A stretch of 64,000 bases of DNA, taken from Paenibacillus sp. RC67 (GTDB lineage: Bacteria > Bacillota > Bacilli > Paenibacillales > NBRC-103111). The DNA lies in contig NZ_CP125098.1 in the NCBI RefSeq assembly GCF_030020805.1, forward strand, positions 531,001-595,000, in the 5' to 3' direction. The notes beneath the pieces are model-generated. The model had not been told where the DNA came from and made no database searches. It saw only the letters and a program-made list of their open reading frames with translations. The stretch's first letter is position 1. The number at the start of each line of letters is the position of its first letter. Positions 17,433 through 25,339 of the stretch are shown here, piece by piece. Made by a program: the position numbers and the translations under genes.

Positions 17433-17450
17433 GTAACTAGTTTTGCAAAC

Positions 17451-18419
17451 TTAGTCGGAATGATGATTAGTAGGCATAACTTCCGGAGAAGTCAGCTTAT
17501 CGTAGAACTCAACATACTTGTCTTTCTCTCCGCTTGCACGAAGTGCCATAGCTGCACGTGGATGCTCGTTCAATACGCCGGCGATCATGTAAGGAACGAT
17601 GTATCCCCATTCCACTTTCTCACGCATAGGAATCAAGTGATTCTCGATCAGGTCAAGCACAGGACGAACTTCGTATTTTGGATTTTTCAGGTGGCTTACA
17701 AGAAGCTCAGTAGGACAGTTACCTGCCGCACGGCCCATGCCGAATACGGAAGAATCCAGGAATTGAACGCCTTTGCTAGCTCCCATGATTGTGTTGGAGA
17801 ATGCCAACTGCATGTTGTTATGCATATGAAGACCCAATTGCTTCTCAGGAAGCAAACGCTGGAACTTGGCAACGAGGTAATCGATATCGCTGTAGTCCAT
17901 GCTGCCGTAGGAATCTACGATGTACACAACGTCAACCGGGCTTTTGTTAATTTCCTCGAAAGCTTCGGTCAGCTCGTTCTCCATAACGTGGGACAGAGCC
18001 ATAATGTTGATGCTTGTCTCATAGCCGTAGCTGTTGAATTTGCGAACCAGCTCCAGCGCTTTATCTACATCTTTGATATAAGTTGCTACGCGGATCAAAT
18101 CAAGCTGGCTTTGCTCACGCGGTAAAATGTCGTTCTCGTCCACACGACCGATATCAACCAAAGCAGATAGCTTCGTATCGGTTTTGGTATGAATAACTTC
18201 CTTCAAAAAGTCCTCGTTCAAAAAGCGCCATGGGCCTGCATCGGCACCTTTAAGCAATTTGGCGGAGTTCTTATAACCGATTTCCATATATTCGACGCCA
18301 GCTTCACTTAAGCCCGCATACATATCCTGTACCATTTTCACGCTAAAATCCCAATTGTTGACGAGACCTCCGTCACGAATCGTGCAGTCCAAAATTTTGT
18401 GATTCAAATTTCTTGTCAT
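17451..18419 (-). CDS. HMGL-like (DRE-TIM metallolyase) aldolase of unknown substrate
   Basis: About 322 residues. KILDCTIRDGGLVNNW is the DRE-type metal and substrate motif of the HMG-CoA lyase / 4-hydroxy-2-oxovalerate aldolase / isopropylmalate synthase superfamily; here the triad reads T-I-R-D. LGLHMHNNMQLAFSN supplies the two metal-binding histidines. FGMGRAAGNCPTELLVSHL is the family's catalytic-end loop. The C-terminal regulatory domain of LeuA is absent, so it is an aldolase or lyase rather than a LeuA. Similar stand-alone proteins are annotated only as aldolase catalytic domain proteins. AAGGAG is 9 bases from ATG 18419, which is preferred to ATG 18425. The gene is divergent from an IclR regulator, a likely controller. 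Confidence 0.75.
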   Translation of the reverse strand: MTRNLNHKILDCTIRDGGLVNNWDFSVKMVQDMYAGLSEAGVEYMEIGYKNSAKLLKGADAGPWRFLNEDFLKEVIHTKTDTKLSALVDIGRVDENDILPREQSQLDLIRVATYIKDVDKALELVRKFNSYGYETSINIMALSHVMENELTEAFEEINKSPVDVVYIVDSYGSMDYSDIDYLVAKFQRLLPEKQLGLHMHNNMQLAFSNTIMGASKGVQFLDSSVFGMGRAAGNCPTELLVSHLKNPKYEVRPVLDLIENHLIPMREKVEWGYIVPYMIAGVLNEHPRAAMALRASGEKDKYVEFYDKLTSPEVMPTNHHSD

Positions 18420-18581
18420 AATCATGTGCTCCTTTTCTCTTTGTGGCGGAGTCAGCCCGGCAAAGAAACCGTACGGCGGGCGGTGCTGGCCACCTTATAA
18501 TGCTTCGCTACTTCGAAGCTTTTTGGCTTTCAAGCGGTAAAGTGATATTTTCTAACCCTATCATTACACATCATTAAGTAC

Positions 18582-18618
18582 TTTGTCAATGATAACAAAA
18601 CAATGGTCAATTGACAAA
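18582..18618. promoter_or_regulatory. Candidate operator: TTTGTCAA / TTGACAAA inverted repeat
   Basis: Arms 18582-18589 and 18611-18618 are perfect inverted copies 21 bases apart. The right arm overlaps a second perfect palindrome, GTCAATTGAC at 18606-18615. Position in a divergent region beside an IclR gene suggests a regulator site; this is inference. Confidence 0.4.
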
Positions 18619-18708
18619 CATAATATGTAAATTCGGGGACTCCAAGGTAAACATTTTATTTTAAAATGTCGACCTGCTGCAATGCCGTTTCTTTTTAAGT
18701 AACGGCCG

Positions 18709-18738
18709 TTGACCCTTCTAAACTATAGGTGATAAAAT
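18709..18738 (+). promoter_or_regulatory. Promoter of the IclR gene
   Basis: TTGACC at 18709-18714 and TAAAAT at 18733-18738, 18-base spacing. Confidence 0.45.
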
Positions 18739-18823
18739 ATGGAAAATAAAACAAAACAGGGTTCCGTATTTCGAAATGCTTTAGTGCATTAATATAATGA
18801 ATCGTATGGAGGCAAGGCGAACC

Positions 18824-19579
18824 ATGGATAAAAAATACTGGGTCCCTGCGTTGGATCGGGCTCACAGTGTGCTGCACGAGATCGCCCAGGAACGGGGTAG
18901 GCTCAAGCTCAGTGATTTGTGTCAACGGACAAGTATAAGCAAGAGCACTATGTTCTCACTGCTTCAGACGATGGAGGAGCTAGGTTGGATTGAAAAGGAC
19001 AAAACGGATTCGTATGGCTTGGGTGGATACTTGGGGTGGCTAGGCAGTGCGTATTTTCAGCAGTTCGATTTGATCGATCTGTTCAAGCGGGAAGCCCCAG
19101 CGATCATGAGGAAGATTGGGGAATCCGTGCAACTGGCGAAGCTGGAGGGGAAGGAGGTTGTCTACTTGGCGAAGGAGACGGCTCCGACTCCGGTACAGGT
19201 GATTTCCGGACCGGGTTCACGCTTTCCAGCTCATGCAACCGGGCTTGGGAAGATGATGCTTACAGCGCTGGATGAGGATTCTTGGATGCGATTATACCCG
19301 CCTGGAACAGCTCTGCCCCAGCTGACTCCTTATACCGAGATTTCAAGCGAGAACCTGAAGAAGCAGGTGCAGCAAGCAAAGCGAGAGGGAATTGCCTTTG
19401 ATGAGCAGGAGGCTGTTATGGGGTTTTGCTGCATTGCAGCTCCAATCAAGCAACCTAGTGGAGAAATTAGCGGAGCGGTCAGTATTTCCATGCCTCTGCA
19501 TGAGTGGTCAAACAAGAGGACACTAGCTGGATCATTGGCAATTACATTGGCAGAGAAACTTGCCTATGGCGGGCGTTAA
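18824..19579 (+). CDS. IclR-family transcriptional regulator (first of two)
   Basis: About 251 residues. An N-terminal winged helix-turn-helix (LKLSDLCQRTSISKSTMFSLLQTMEELGWIEKD) is followed by the IclR effector domain (about 75-250) with FPAHATGLGKMMLTAL and the late FDEQEAVMGFCCIAAPI. It should bind a small acid or sugar acid and repress or activate neighbours; the divergent aldolase-like gene is the obvious candidate. Two earlier in-frame ATGs exist at 18797 and 18806. I prefer ATG 18824 because GGAGG/AAGG lies between them and it. It is followed after 24 bases by a Nudix gene. Confidence 0.87.
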   Translation: MDKKYWVPALDRAHSVLHEIAQERGRLKLSDLCQRTSISKSTMFSLLQTMEELGWIEKDKTDSYGLGGYLGWLGSAYFQQFDLIDLFKREAPAIMRKIGESVQLAKLEGKEVVYLAKETAPTPVQVISGPGSRFPAHATGLGKMMLTALDEDSWMRLYPPGTALPQLTPYTEISSENLKKQVQQAKREGIAFDEQEAVMGFCCIAAPIKQPSGEISGAVSISMPLHEWSNKRTLAGSLAITLAEKLAYGGR

Positions 19580-19603
19580 ATAGAGAATGAAGGGATAGAC
19601 ACT

Positions 19604-20110
19604 ATGAGGCTTAAGTATAATCTTTGCTTTATCCGTGAAGGGGAGCGGTTGTTGATGCTGAACCGGCATAAATCACCCTTGCTCGGGCTCTGGAATGGAG
19701 TTGGAGGCAAGCTGGAGCCGGAGGAATCACCGTATGCGAGCGTCCTTAGGGAAGTACGCGAGGAGACAGGAATTGCATTGGCTGATGCGCATTTCGGAGG
19801 CATCGTAACGTGGGAAGTGGATGGTCATCCTAGCAGTGGGATGTATGTTTATATAGCCGATATGCCCGATGGAAGGGCTAGCGACTTCGACAAACCGGTC
19901 GAGACGGACGAGGGAATACTAGCGGTTAAGCCTATTGAGTGGGTTATTCACCCGGATAATCAGGGTATCGCGGGGCATGTCCGTCACTTCCTGCCTCCTA
20001 TGCTGAACTACGAGGCAAGCAGAGAATATCGCTGCATATTCCGCCAAGGGAAACTGGTCGAATGCTTGTCTCTTCCACTGCAAGAATCGTACGCCGTAGG
20101 GGTAAATTAG
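19604..20110 (+). CDS. Nudix hydrolase, 8-oxo-dGTP diphosphatase type
   Basis: 168 residues. The complete Nudix box starts at GGKLEPEESPYASVLREV and ends REETGI, giving the Mg-binding REUxEE core. LGLWNGVGGKLEPEE is the MutT/YtkD-like subgroup pattern, which hydrolyses oxidised nucleotides such as 8-oxo-dGTP; the true substrate cannot be read from sequence. It lies 24 bases after the IclR gene and may be co-transcribed with it. A strong terminator follows. Confidence 0.85.
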   Translation: MRLKYNLCFIREGERLLMLNRHKSPLLGLWNGVGGKLEPEESPYASVLREVREETGIALADAHFGGIVTWEVDGHPSSGMYVYIADMPDGRASDFDKPVETDEGILAVKPIEWVIHPDNQGIAGHVRHFLPPMLNYEASREYRCIFRQGKLVECLSLPLQESYAVGVN

Positions 20111-20130
20111 TTAATCGCCTTAAATATAGT

Positions 20131-20168
20131 AAGCCGACTCCGTTTGTGCACGGAATCGGCTTTTTTGG
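20131..20168 (+). terminator. Terminator after the Nudix gene
   Basis: Stem AGCCGAcTCCG / CGGAaTCGGCT followed by T6. Confidence 0.88.
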
Positions 20169-20225
20169 CATTATGTTTGAAAGTAAGAGATGATCTAACA
20201 GTAGAACAGAAGAGGGAATGGGTGT

Positions 20226-20297
20226 GGGGTGGAGAAGCGATAGCGTTCGCCTTTGAAGAACGTGTTCCACCCCGAGAATAGTCATTCAAGGAACACG
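20226..20297. ncRNA. Candidate structured RNA or alternative-hairpin element
   Basis: Inside a convergent intergenic region. Arms GGGGTGGA (20226-20233) and TCCACCCC (20266-20273) pair perfectly and enclose a hairpin GCGA-TAGCGT-TCGC. A second perfect pair, CGTGTTCC (20261-20268) and GGAACACG (20290-20297), overlaps the first by three bases, so the two folds exclude each other. No known riboswitch or RNA family was recognised, and no promoter was identified. Confidence 0.3.
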
Positions 20298-20315
20298 AGC
20301 TTCAACAGCGATCGG

Positions 20316-20358
20316 AATCCCATACCCAATTCCCTCCCCACGCACTAAGTATGGGATT
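20316..20358. repeat. Inverted repeat AATCCCATAC / GTATGGGATT
   Basis: A perfect 10-bp inverted repeat with a 23-base C-rich loop, no T tract directly after it. It lies 27 bases from the 3' end of the convergent DUF4870-like gene. Its function is unclear. Confidence 0.5.
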
Positions 20359-20384
20359 AGACAAAGGCATTCATTTTTTTTAAC

Positions 20385-20753
20385 TTAAGGCACTTTAATA
20401 ATAGATATGCTGCCGATCACCGGAAGCGGCTTTATCTGACCGTTCGCCGCCTGAATAATCCCAATAATAACTAAAACCAGCGTAGCGAGATTAGCAATAG
20501 GCAGGAGGATCCAGCCGATAAAGGGGATGAAACCAAGCACGATATTGCAAACAATGCTGAACAGAAGCAGCACGAGTCCTTGATTGCCATGATACATAGC
20601 GAAGCGGGATTGCTTGGCGGCAAGCAGCGGAATGAAAAATATAATATAAGAGACCACTGCAATCCATTTGTTTTGATTGATATCTGCCGGGTCTGCAGGA
20701 GCAGGGGCATCCGCAGCAAAGTAGCCTTTCTCATCATCATTTATTGGGGTCAA
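20385..20753 (-). CDS. DUF4870-like small membrane protein
   Basis: 122 residues. An acidic, Ala/Pro-rich N terminus (about 1-28) is followed by three or four hydrophobic helices. WIAVVSYIIFFIPLLAAKQS, RFAMYHGNQGLVLLLF and LIGIIQAANGQIKPLP-like tail features match the DUF4870/Tic20-like family of small membrane proteins. Function unknown. The start is TTG at 20753 (peptide begins MTPINDDEK), supported by AAAGAGGTG at 6 bases. Confidence 0.72.
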   Translation of the reverse strand: MTPINDDEKGYFAADAPAPADPADINQNKWIAVVSYIIFFIPLLAAKQSRFAMYHGNQGLVLLLFSIVCNIVLGFIPFIGWILLPIANLATLVLVIIGIIQAANGQIKPLPVIGSISIIKVP

Positions 20754-20921
20754 TGCTCACACCTCTTTCCTAATAGAAGGATGGTCATGCCTTATTCGTT
20801 TTGTAACCAATCTATGCGGCCGGCCCAAGACCTATGTCTATTTATATAAAAAGGAATAGTTTGGCGTGTCCGCGGGGAATATAAGGCAAACCATTTCTTT
20901 TTCATGAAAGGAACGAAACGG

Positions 20922-21350
20922 ATGACAGGAGTACCTATCTATTTTGAGTTTGACAATGAGCAATCGGCGCAGCTGGCTCGAGAAACATTGGAGGAGCTGG
21001 GGTATCATAGCGGTTTGCACAGCGAAATGAAGCTGCCCACCTTGCACATCGAAGTGGACGGCAGCGAGCTGACATCGGCGCTCGAGATTGCTCAGGCTCA
21101 TGGCGGAAGGCTGAAGGAAGTGGAGGGAGCTGGAACGGAAAGTGATACATACGCGATGGCCTATAACGAAGCCGACTATATTTCGATTCCAGCCCATTTG
21201 GTCAACGAAGACCAAGAGGAAGCGTCTACGACAAATGCCAATAGCTTTCCCGGGGTAGGGGCAGGCCAGTCGGATGAGGGCAATGGGACTCCCGTGTTTG
21301 ATCCCTCCTCTGACGGCTACAATCATTTTGATGCTGGTGTACGGTTATAG
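20922..21350 (+). CDS. Uncharacterised acidic protein
   Basis: About 142 residues that I do not recognise. The N-terminal 60 residues look folded: VPIYFEFDNEQSAQLARETL then LPTLHIEVDGSELTSALEIA, a beta-alpha-beta pattern like a small ferredoxin fold. The C-terminal third is Ser/Asn/Gly/Glu-rich and probably disordered. No signal peptide or membrane helix. The start at ATG 20922 is preferred over ATG 20904 because AAAGGA lies between them. A terminator follows; no partner gene is obvious. Confidence 0.65.
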   Translation: MTGVPIYFEFDNEQSAQLARETLEELGYHSGLHSEMKLPTLHIEVDGSELTSALEIAQAHGGRLKEVEGAGTESDTYAMAYNEADYISIPAHLVNEDQEEASTTNANSFPGVGAGQSDEGNGTPVFDPSSDGYNHFDAGVRL

Positions 21351-21386
21351 GAGCTTTCGTTATACATAGTGCAATGCATGACAAAG

Positions 21387-21430
21387 AGCAGCGGTCTGCC
21401 GCAAGAGCGGGGGCTGCTGTTTATTTTTTT
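21387..21430 (+). terminator. Terminator after the acidic protein gene
   Basis: Stem AGCAGC...GC / GC...GCTGCT with partial inner pairs, then a TTTATTTTTTT tail. Confidence 0.75.
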
Positions 21431-21571
21431 CGTGTTTCGTGCTTGAAGCAATTGAACTTAGCTGGGGTGAAAAACATTTGCCGCGGAAAACAAAGTTGCG
21501 CTGTCCCTATTTTTCGTTGCTAGGAAAACACTGTTTCTCTAGACCCACACAAGTTTCGTTTGCTATGATGG

Positions 21572-21602
21572 GTTTCGGTTATACAATTAGTTATTCCGAA
21601 AC
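21572..21602. promoter_or_regulatory. Inverted repeat GTTTCGG / CCGAAAC before the CDF gene
   Basis: Perfect 7-bp arms 17 bases apart, ending 7 bases before the GGAGGAG ribosome site. It may be an operator or a 5' UTR hairpin for the metal exporter gene. Confidence 0.35.
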
Positions 21603-21624
21603 AAGAGCTGGAGGAGAGCGAGTT

Positions 21625-22500
21625 GTGGACACATACGATAATCTGAAGCAGGGTGAGAGAGGCGCATGGGTCAGTATCGTTGCTTACATTATATTATCCG
21701 CTTTTAAAATCAGCATGGGCTACATAACAGGCTCAGAGGCGCTATCTGCGGATGGTATTAACAATACTACCGACATTATAGTATCGCTTGCCGTACTTAT
21801 TGGTCTGCGTATTTCCCGCAAGCCGCCCGACCACGATCATCCATACGGACATATGCGTGCAGAAACCATTGCCTCCATGGTCGCCTCCTTTATTATGTTT
21901 GCGGCAGGTATTCAGGTGCTTATTCAGGCAGGGCAGAGCTTTTTTGAAGATAAGGCACAGCCTCCGGATATGATCGCGGCATGGATTGCCTTGGTATGCG
22001 CGGTTTGCATGTGGTTCGTCTACTTATATAACAGTCGTCTTGCCCGCAAAATCAACAATCAGTCTCTGATGGCCGCAGCTTACGACAATCGGTCGGATGC
22101 ACTGGTTAGTATTGGCGCAGCGATCGGTATTTTTGGAGCGCGTATGGGGATGCCTGTACTTGATGCCGTTGCCGCATTTGCGGTGGGTATTGTCATTTGC
22201 AAAACGGCTTGGGACATTTTCTATGATGCGACCCATGCGTTAACGGACGGTTTTGATGAAGAGAAGCTGACCGTGTTTCGTCAGACGGTTCGGGATACTC
22301 CCGGTGTCAAAGGAATCAAGGACATTAAGGCTCGAGTACACGGGAGCAGCGTACTGCTCGATGTCGTTGTAGAGGTTAGCGCTGAGTTGAGCGTTGAGCA
22401 AAGCCACCATATTAGCGACGAAATCGAACGACGAATGAACAAGAAGCATCATATCGAGAATGTCCATGTTCATATTGAACCGTACTCCGGCACTTGTTAA
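21625..22500 (+). CDS. Cation diffusion facilitator (CDF) metal exporter
   Basis: About 291 residues with six predicted membrane helices in the first 200 residues and a C-terminal cytoplasmic ferredoxin-like domain. The zinc-site motif ADGINNTTD occurs in helix 2, HPYGHMRAE in the next loop and DNRSDAL in helix 5. The His-rich end (HHISDEIERRMNKKHHIENV then HVHIEP) is typical of the CDF C-terminal metal-binding domain. It exports Zn2+, Mn2+ or similar by proton antiport. The frame is open from 21439, but GGAGGAG at 21610-21616 points to GTG 21625, which also gives the usual family length. It ends at a terminator. Confidence 0.88.
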   Translation: MDTYDNLKQGERGAWVSIVAYIILSAFKISMGYITGSEALSADGINNTTDIIVSLAVLIGLRISRKPPDHDHPYGHMRAETIASMVASFIMFAAGIQVLIQAGQSFFEDKAQPPDMIAAWIALVCAVCMWFVYLYNSRLARKINNQSLMAAAYDNRSDALVSIGAAIGIFGARMGMPVLDAVAAFAVGIVICKTAWDIFYDATHALTDGFDEEKLTVFRQTVRDTPGVKGIKDIKARVHGSSVLLDVVVEVSAELSVEQSHHISDEIERRMNKKHHIENVHVHIEPYSGTC

Positions 22501-22576
22501 TCAGCCCTCCCTTATCCATGTCCTGTCCCTAAGGATGTCGTCGCATCTGCAAGGAAATAATTGTATTTTCGACGTT

Positions 22577-22622
22577 AAGAGTCGTTGACGCCTATGTAGA
22601 AGGCTGTCGGCGGCTCTTTTTT
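22577..22622 (+). terminator. Terminator after the CDF gene
   Basis: Imperfect stem starting AAGAG(T)CG and ending CG(G)CTCTT with G-U pairs, followed by T6. Confidence 0.7.
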
Positions 22623-22779
22623 GCAAAAAAGGAGCAGTGGAGCAATAAAAGTCAAGGGCAATCGGCCCAGCTGCATAAATGTCCTGTTGATGGAAAATGA
22701 AAAACATAGTATCAATAAGAAGAATAAGCTTGATCGATGAAGGAGTAATTCTCTACAAGACACGAAGGGAATGGAGCAG

Positions 22780-23451
22780 ATGAATGTGAAAAGAATGATT
22801 TTTCGTGCGCAGCTCAGAGAGGGGCAGGAAGAGGCAGGGCTACAGCATATGCTGGAGTCACCGACAGCGAGAAGGCTTGTAGATGAAGGCGTTTTGATGA
22901 CGATTGCTGCCTTCCGATGGATGCGGAACGTTTTTCTATATTATGAGTGCATTCATGAAGAGGTACACCCCGATGAAATATTCCAAGGAGCGGCTCCCTT
23001 TTTGGAGGACTGGCCTGGACAAGCCTATAAGAGACAATGGATTCCGATGGTTGATGTGTTCCATTTTAACGAGCCGGTCAGCTACGAGCATTGGATTCGC
23101 AAAGCCCCGGTAGAACGGCGGGCAGGCAGAGTCGCGCATCTGAAGCCGGAGATGATGGCCAGCTACATTTATTATCATTACCAGTTGCAAGAGGAACGTG
23201 CCTTTCTGGGAGAAAAATACGAAATCATTGCAATGCACGAAAATCTGTTATTCGGTTATCAGGAATTCCCGAAGGTCGTCGAAGAGCCAGTGGCTCCAAA
23301 AAAATTGAATACGAAAGGTACGCCCGAGAACTGGAATGATTCCCGAATGGACTTGCATTTCCAGGCTTGGGAGGACGGGCATTTGTACTTTAAGCATATA
23401 GAGCCGGTCTTTGCCTATTACTGTGGAGACGAGCATAATGAGCGCATTTAA
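22780..23451 (+). CDS. Uncharacterised protein coupled to the GH28 gene
   Basis: About 223 residues with no signal peptide or membrane helix. I do not recognise the family with confidence. The N-terminal half (KRMIFRAQLREGQEEAGLQ, then RNVFLYYECIHEE) has the rhythm of a dimeric alpha/beta barrel such as L-rhamnose mutarotase: a strand, a Gly-containing turn, a helix and an aromatic-rich strand. The C-terminal half may be a second copy of such a unit (HLYFKHIEPVFAYYCGDE). It ends 15 bases before the GH28 start, so the pair is an operon and it may process the same sugar. ATG 22771 lies directly on the GAAGGGA site, so ATG 22780 is preferred. Confidence 0.6.
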   Translation: MNVKRMIFRAQLREGQEEAGLQHMLESPTARRLVDEGVLMTIAAFRWMRNVFLYYECIHEEVHPDEIFQGAAPFLEDWPGQAYKRQWIPMVDVFHFNEPVSYEHWIRKAPVERRAGRVAHLKPEMMASYIYYHYQLQEERAFLGEKYEIIAMHENLLFGYQEFPKVVEEPVAPKKLNTKGTPENWNDSRMDLHFQAWEDGHLYFKHIEPVFAYYCGDEHNERI

Positions 23452-23466
23452 AGGAGATGAAACGGC

Positions 23467-25032
23467 ATGATAGTGAGCATTAGAGATTTTGGTGCTGTAG
23501 GAGACGGAGTCACTAAAGATACAGCCAGTATTCAAGCAGCGATTGATCATTGCTTTGAACAGGGTGGGGGCATGGTTGTCGTGCCTAAGGGAGAATATTT
23601 GTCTGGAACACTGATGATCAAATCGTATGTCAATCTGCATCTGGAACCGGCAGCACGCATTGTGAGCAGCATGGAGGAGCAGGATTTCGTAGCGCCAAAG
23701 ACGGCTGGGGCCGAGGATTTATTTTATAGCGAAGGCCAAGGTAAGAATGCGCTGATCTGCGCACGGCACGCTGAGAAGGTATCGATCACCGGTCTTGGCA
23801 CTATTGATGGTCGCGGAGAGCATTTCCTCGAGCCTGAGGATGGCGTAAGCGATTATGTTTTGCTTCCACTAGGCGGTTTTCGCCCTAAGCTGATCGACTT
23901 TGAAGGCTGTACCGATGTTCTGTTCCGGGATGTGACCCTATTCCGTGCTTCCTCTTGGGGACTTCATATGACCGGATGCAATCGGGTTAATATTAACGGG
24001 ATTAAGATTTTGGGACAGCAGCGCGGTCCTAACAACGACGGTATCGATCCGGATTGCTGCAAGGATGTGCATATTTCCGACTGCCATATCGAGACAGGTG
24101 ACGACTGTATCGTGGTGAAAACGACGAAGAACGGTGCGGAGCGCTACGGAGCTTGCGAGAATATAACGGTTACTAATTGTACATTGGTCACCCATGATTC
24201 CGGTGTGAAAATCGGGACGGAAACCCACGCGGATATCCGCAATATTGTCGTGCAAAACTGCGTCATCCGCAATTCCAACCGGGGTCTCGGTTTATGGGTT
24301 CGGGATGGCGCAACGGTAGAAAATATTTTGTTCTCGAACATCATTATCGAGACGAGATTGTTTAGCGATGCGGAAGAGACCCAGAGGGAGCTCCGTTGGT
24401 GGGGTAAAGGGGAGCCAATCTTTATTACGGCAGAACGCCGCAATGGCGCACAGCACGCACCGGGTAAAATCCGCAATATCCGCTTCGACCACATTATGGT
24501 GGAATCAGAGGGCGGCGTCTATCTGGAAGGCTCAGAAGAGAGCGTCATTGAGAATATCTCAATACGTGGACTCAAGCATACTATGCGAGTGAAAAGTGGC
24601 TACCCGGGTGGACTGTTCGACACTCAACCGTCGGCACGCGGCGTATTTCCGCACCATATTCCGGCCGTGTTCTGTCGTCATGCGAAGAACGTATCGTTCG
24701 ACGATGTGGAGGTCGTGTGGGACGGCAAGCCGAACGAGCATTGGTCTAATGCATTGTACGGGGAGCATATTGAGCAGCTTTCTCTCAAAGGCTTCCGTGG
24801 TAAGGCAGCCAAAGAGGGCGCGAGCACCGTGGAGCTTAAAGATGTGCAGGAGCTATCTGTCGAGGGCTGCAAGGCCGAGAGCGGCACAAATACATTCCTG
24901 ACATTGGAGCGGGTAAACGCCGATGAGATGTTTGTCGTCGGCAACGACTTCTCCAAGGCGAAAGAAGCAATTCGCTTCGCGGATGGGACAAGTCCTGAGT
25001 ACTTCTCGGCTGCTAATCGGATGCCGAAGTAG
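23467..25032 (+). CDS. Glycoside hydrolase family 28 protein (pectinase superfamily), cytoplasmic
   Basis: 521 residues with the pectin-lyase-like right-handed beta-helix. The N-terminal DFGAVGDGVTKDTASIQAAI is the usual pectate-lyase superfamily entry strand. GH28 catalytic aspartates are present in NNDGIDPD (Asn189-Asp191) and TGDDC (Asp212, Asp213). The canonical GHG histidine motif is replaced by HDSGVKIGTE, with Ser245 where His is expected, and RIK is replaced by RGLGLWVRDG. There is no signal peptide, so it should act on imported oligosaccharides, perhaps as an exo-acting galacturonosidase or rhamnosidase. Specificity cannot be called. RBS AAAGGAG. Operon with the preceding unknown gene; a bidirectional terminator follows. 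Confidence 0.88.
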   Translation: MIVSIRDFGAVGDGVTKDTASIQAAIDHCFEQGGGMVVVPKGEYLSGTLMIKSYVNLHLEPAARIVSSMEEQDFVAPKTAGAEDLFYSEGQGKNALICARHAEKVSITGLGTIDGRGEHFLEPEDGVSDYVLLPLGGFRPKLIDFEGCTDVLFRDVTLFRASSWGLHMTGCNRVNINGIKILGQQRGPNNDGIDPDCCKDVHISDCHIETGDDCIVVKTTKNGAERYGACENITVTNCTLVTHDSGVKIGTETHADIRNIVVQNCVIRNSNRGLGLWVRDGATVENILFSNIIIETRLFSDAEETQRELRWWGKGEPIFITAERRNGAQHAPGKIRNIRFDHIMVESEGGVYLEGSEESVIENISIRGLKHTMRVKSGYPGGLFDTQPSARGVFPHHIPAVFCRHAKNVSFDDVEVVWDGKPNEHWSNALYGEHIEQLSLKGFRGKAAKEGASTVELKDVQELSVEGCKAESGTNTFLTLERVNADEMFVVGNDFSKAKEAIRFADGTSPEYFSAANRMPK

Positions 25033-25339
25033 TTAGGGAACAAGGAGTAATCTCGTGTAAGGAGCGAAAGCTTGTTTGTAACATAAGGATTGATGGAGTA
25101 ACAAAAAGGATGGCACCATTGCCATCCTTTTTGATATTACAGCGTTCGATAGTAAAAACTTGTCTTAAGTGATGCTCTCAATGTTCTATATAGTCATGGA
25201 ACAACCACTCAAGTGTAACTATATTCCGTCGGAAAGCTGGCATGTCCGTGTCCAACTCGCTTCTGAAAAATTAGTAAGAACACGGATAATAGACCTATTA
25301 AGACTTAGCCAAAGCCCTAGTACCTCTCACTGAAGCATC
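25033..25339. other. Convergent intergenic region
   Basis: About 300 bases between the GH28 gene and the convergent flavoprotein gene. It contains the terminator at 25103-25133 and nothing else I can support. Confidence 0.5.
25103..25133. terminator. Bidirectional terminator
   Basis: Perfect stem AAAAAGGATGG / CCATCCTTTTT with an 8-base loop. Confidence 0.9.

Larger units (their letters stand above)
18420..18823. other. Divergent regulatory region between aldolase-like and IclR genes
   Basis: About 400 AT-rich bases with no coding frame that has a ribosome site. It holds a perfect 10-bp palindrome and a longer inverted repeat (18582-18618) and a promoter for the IclR gene (18709-18738), listed separately. 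Confidence 0.5.
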
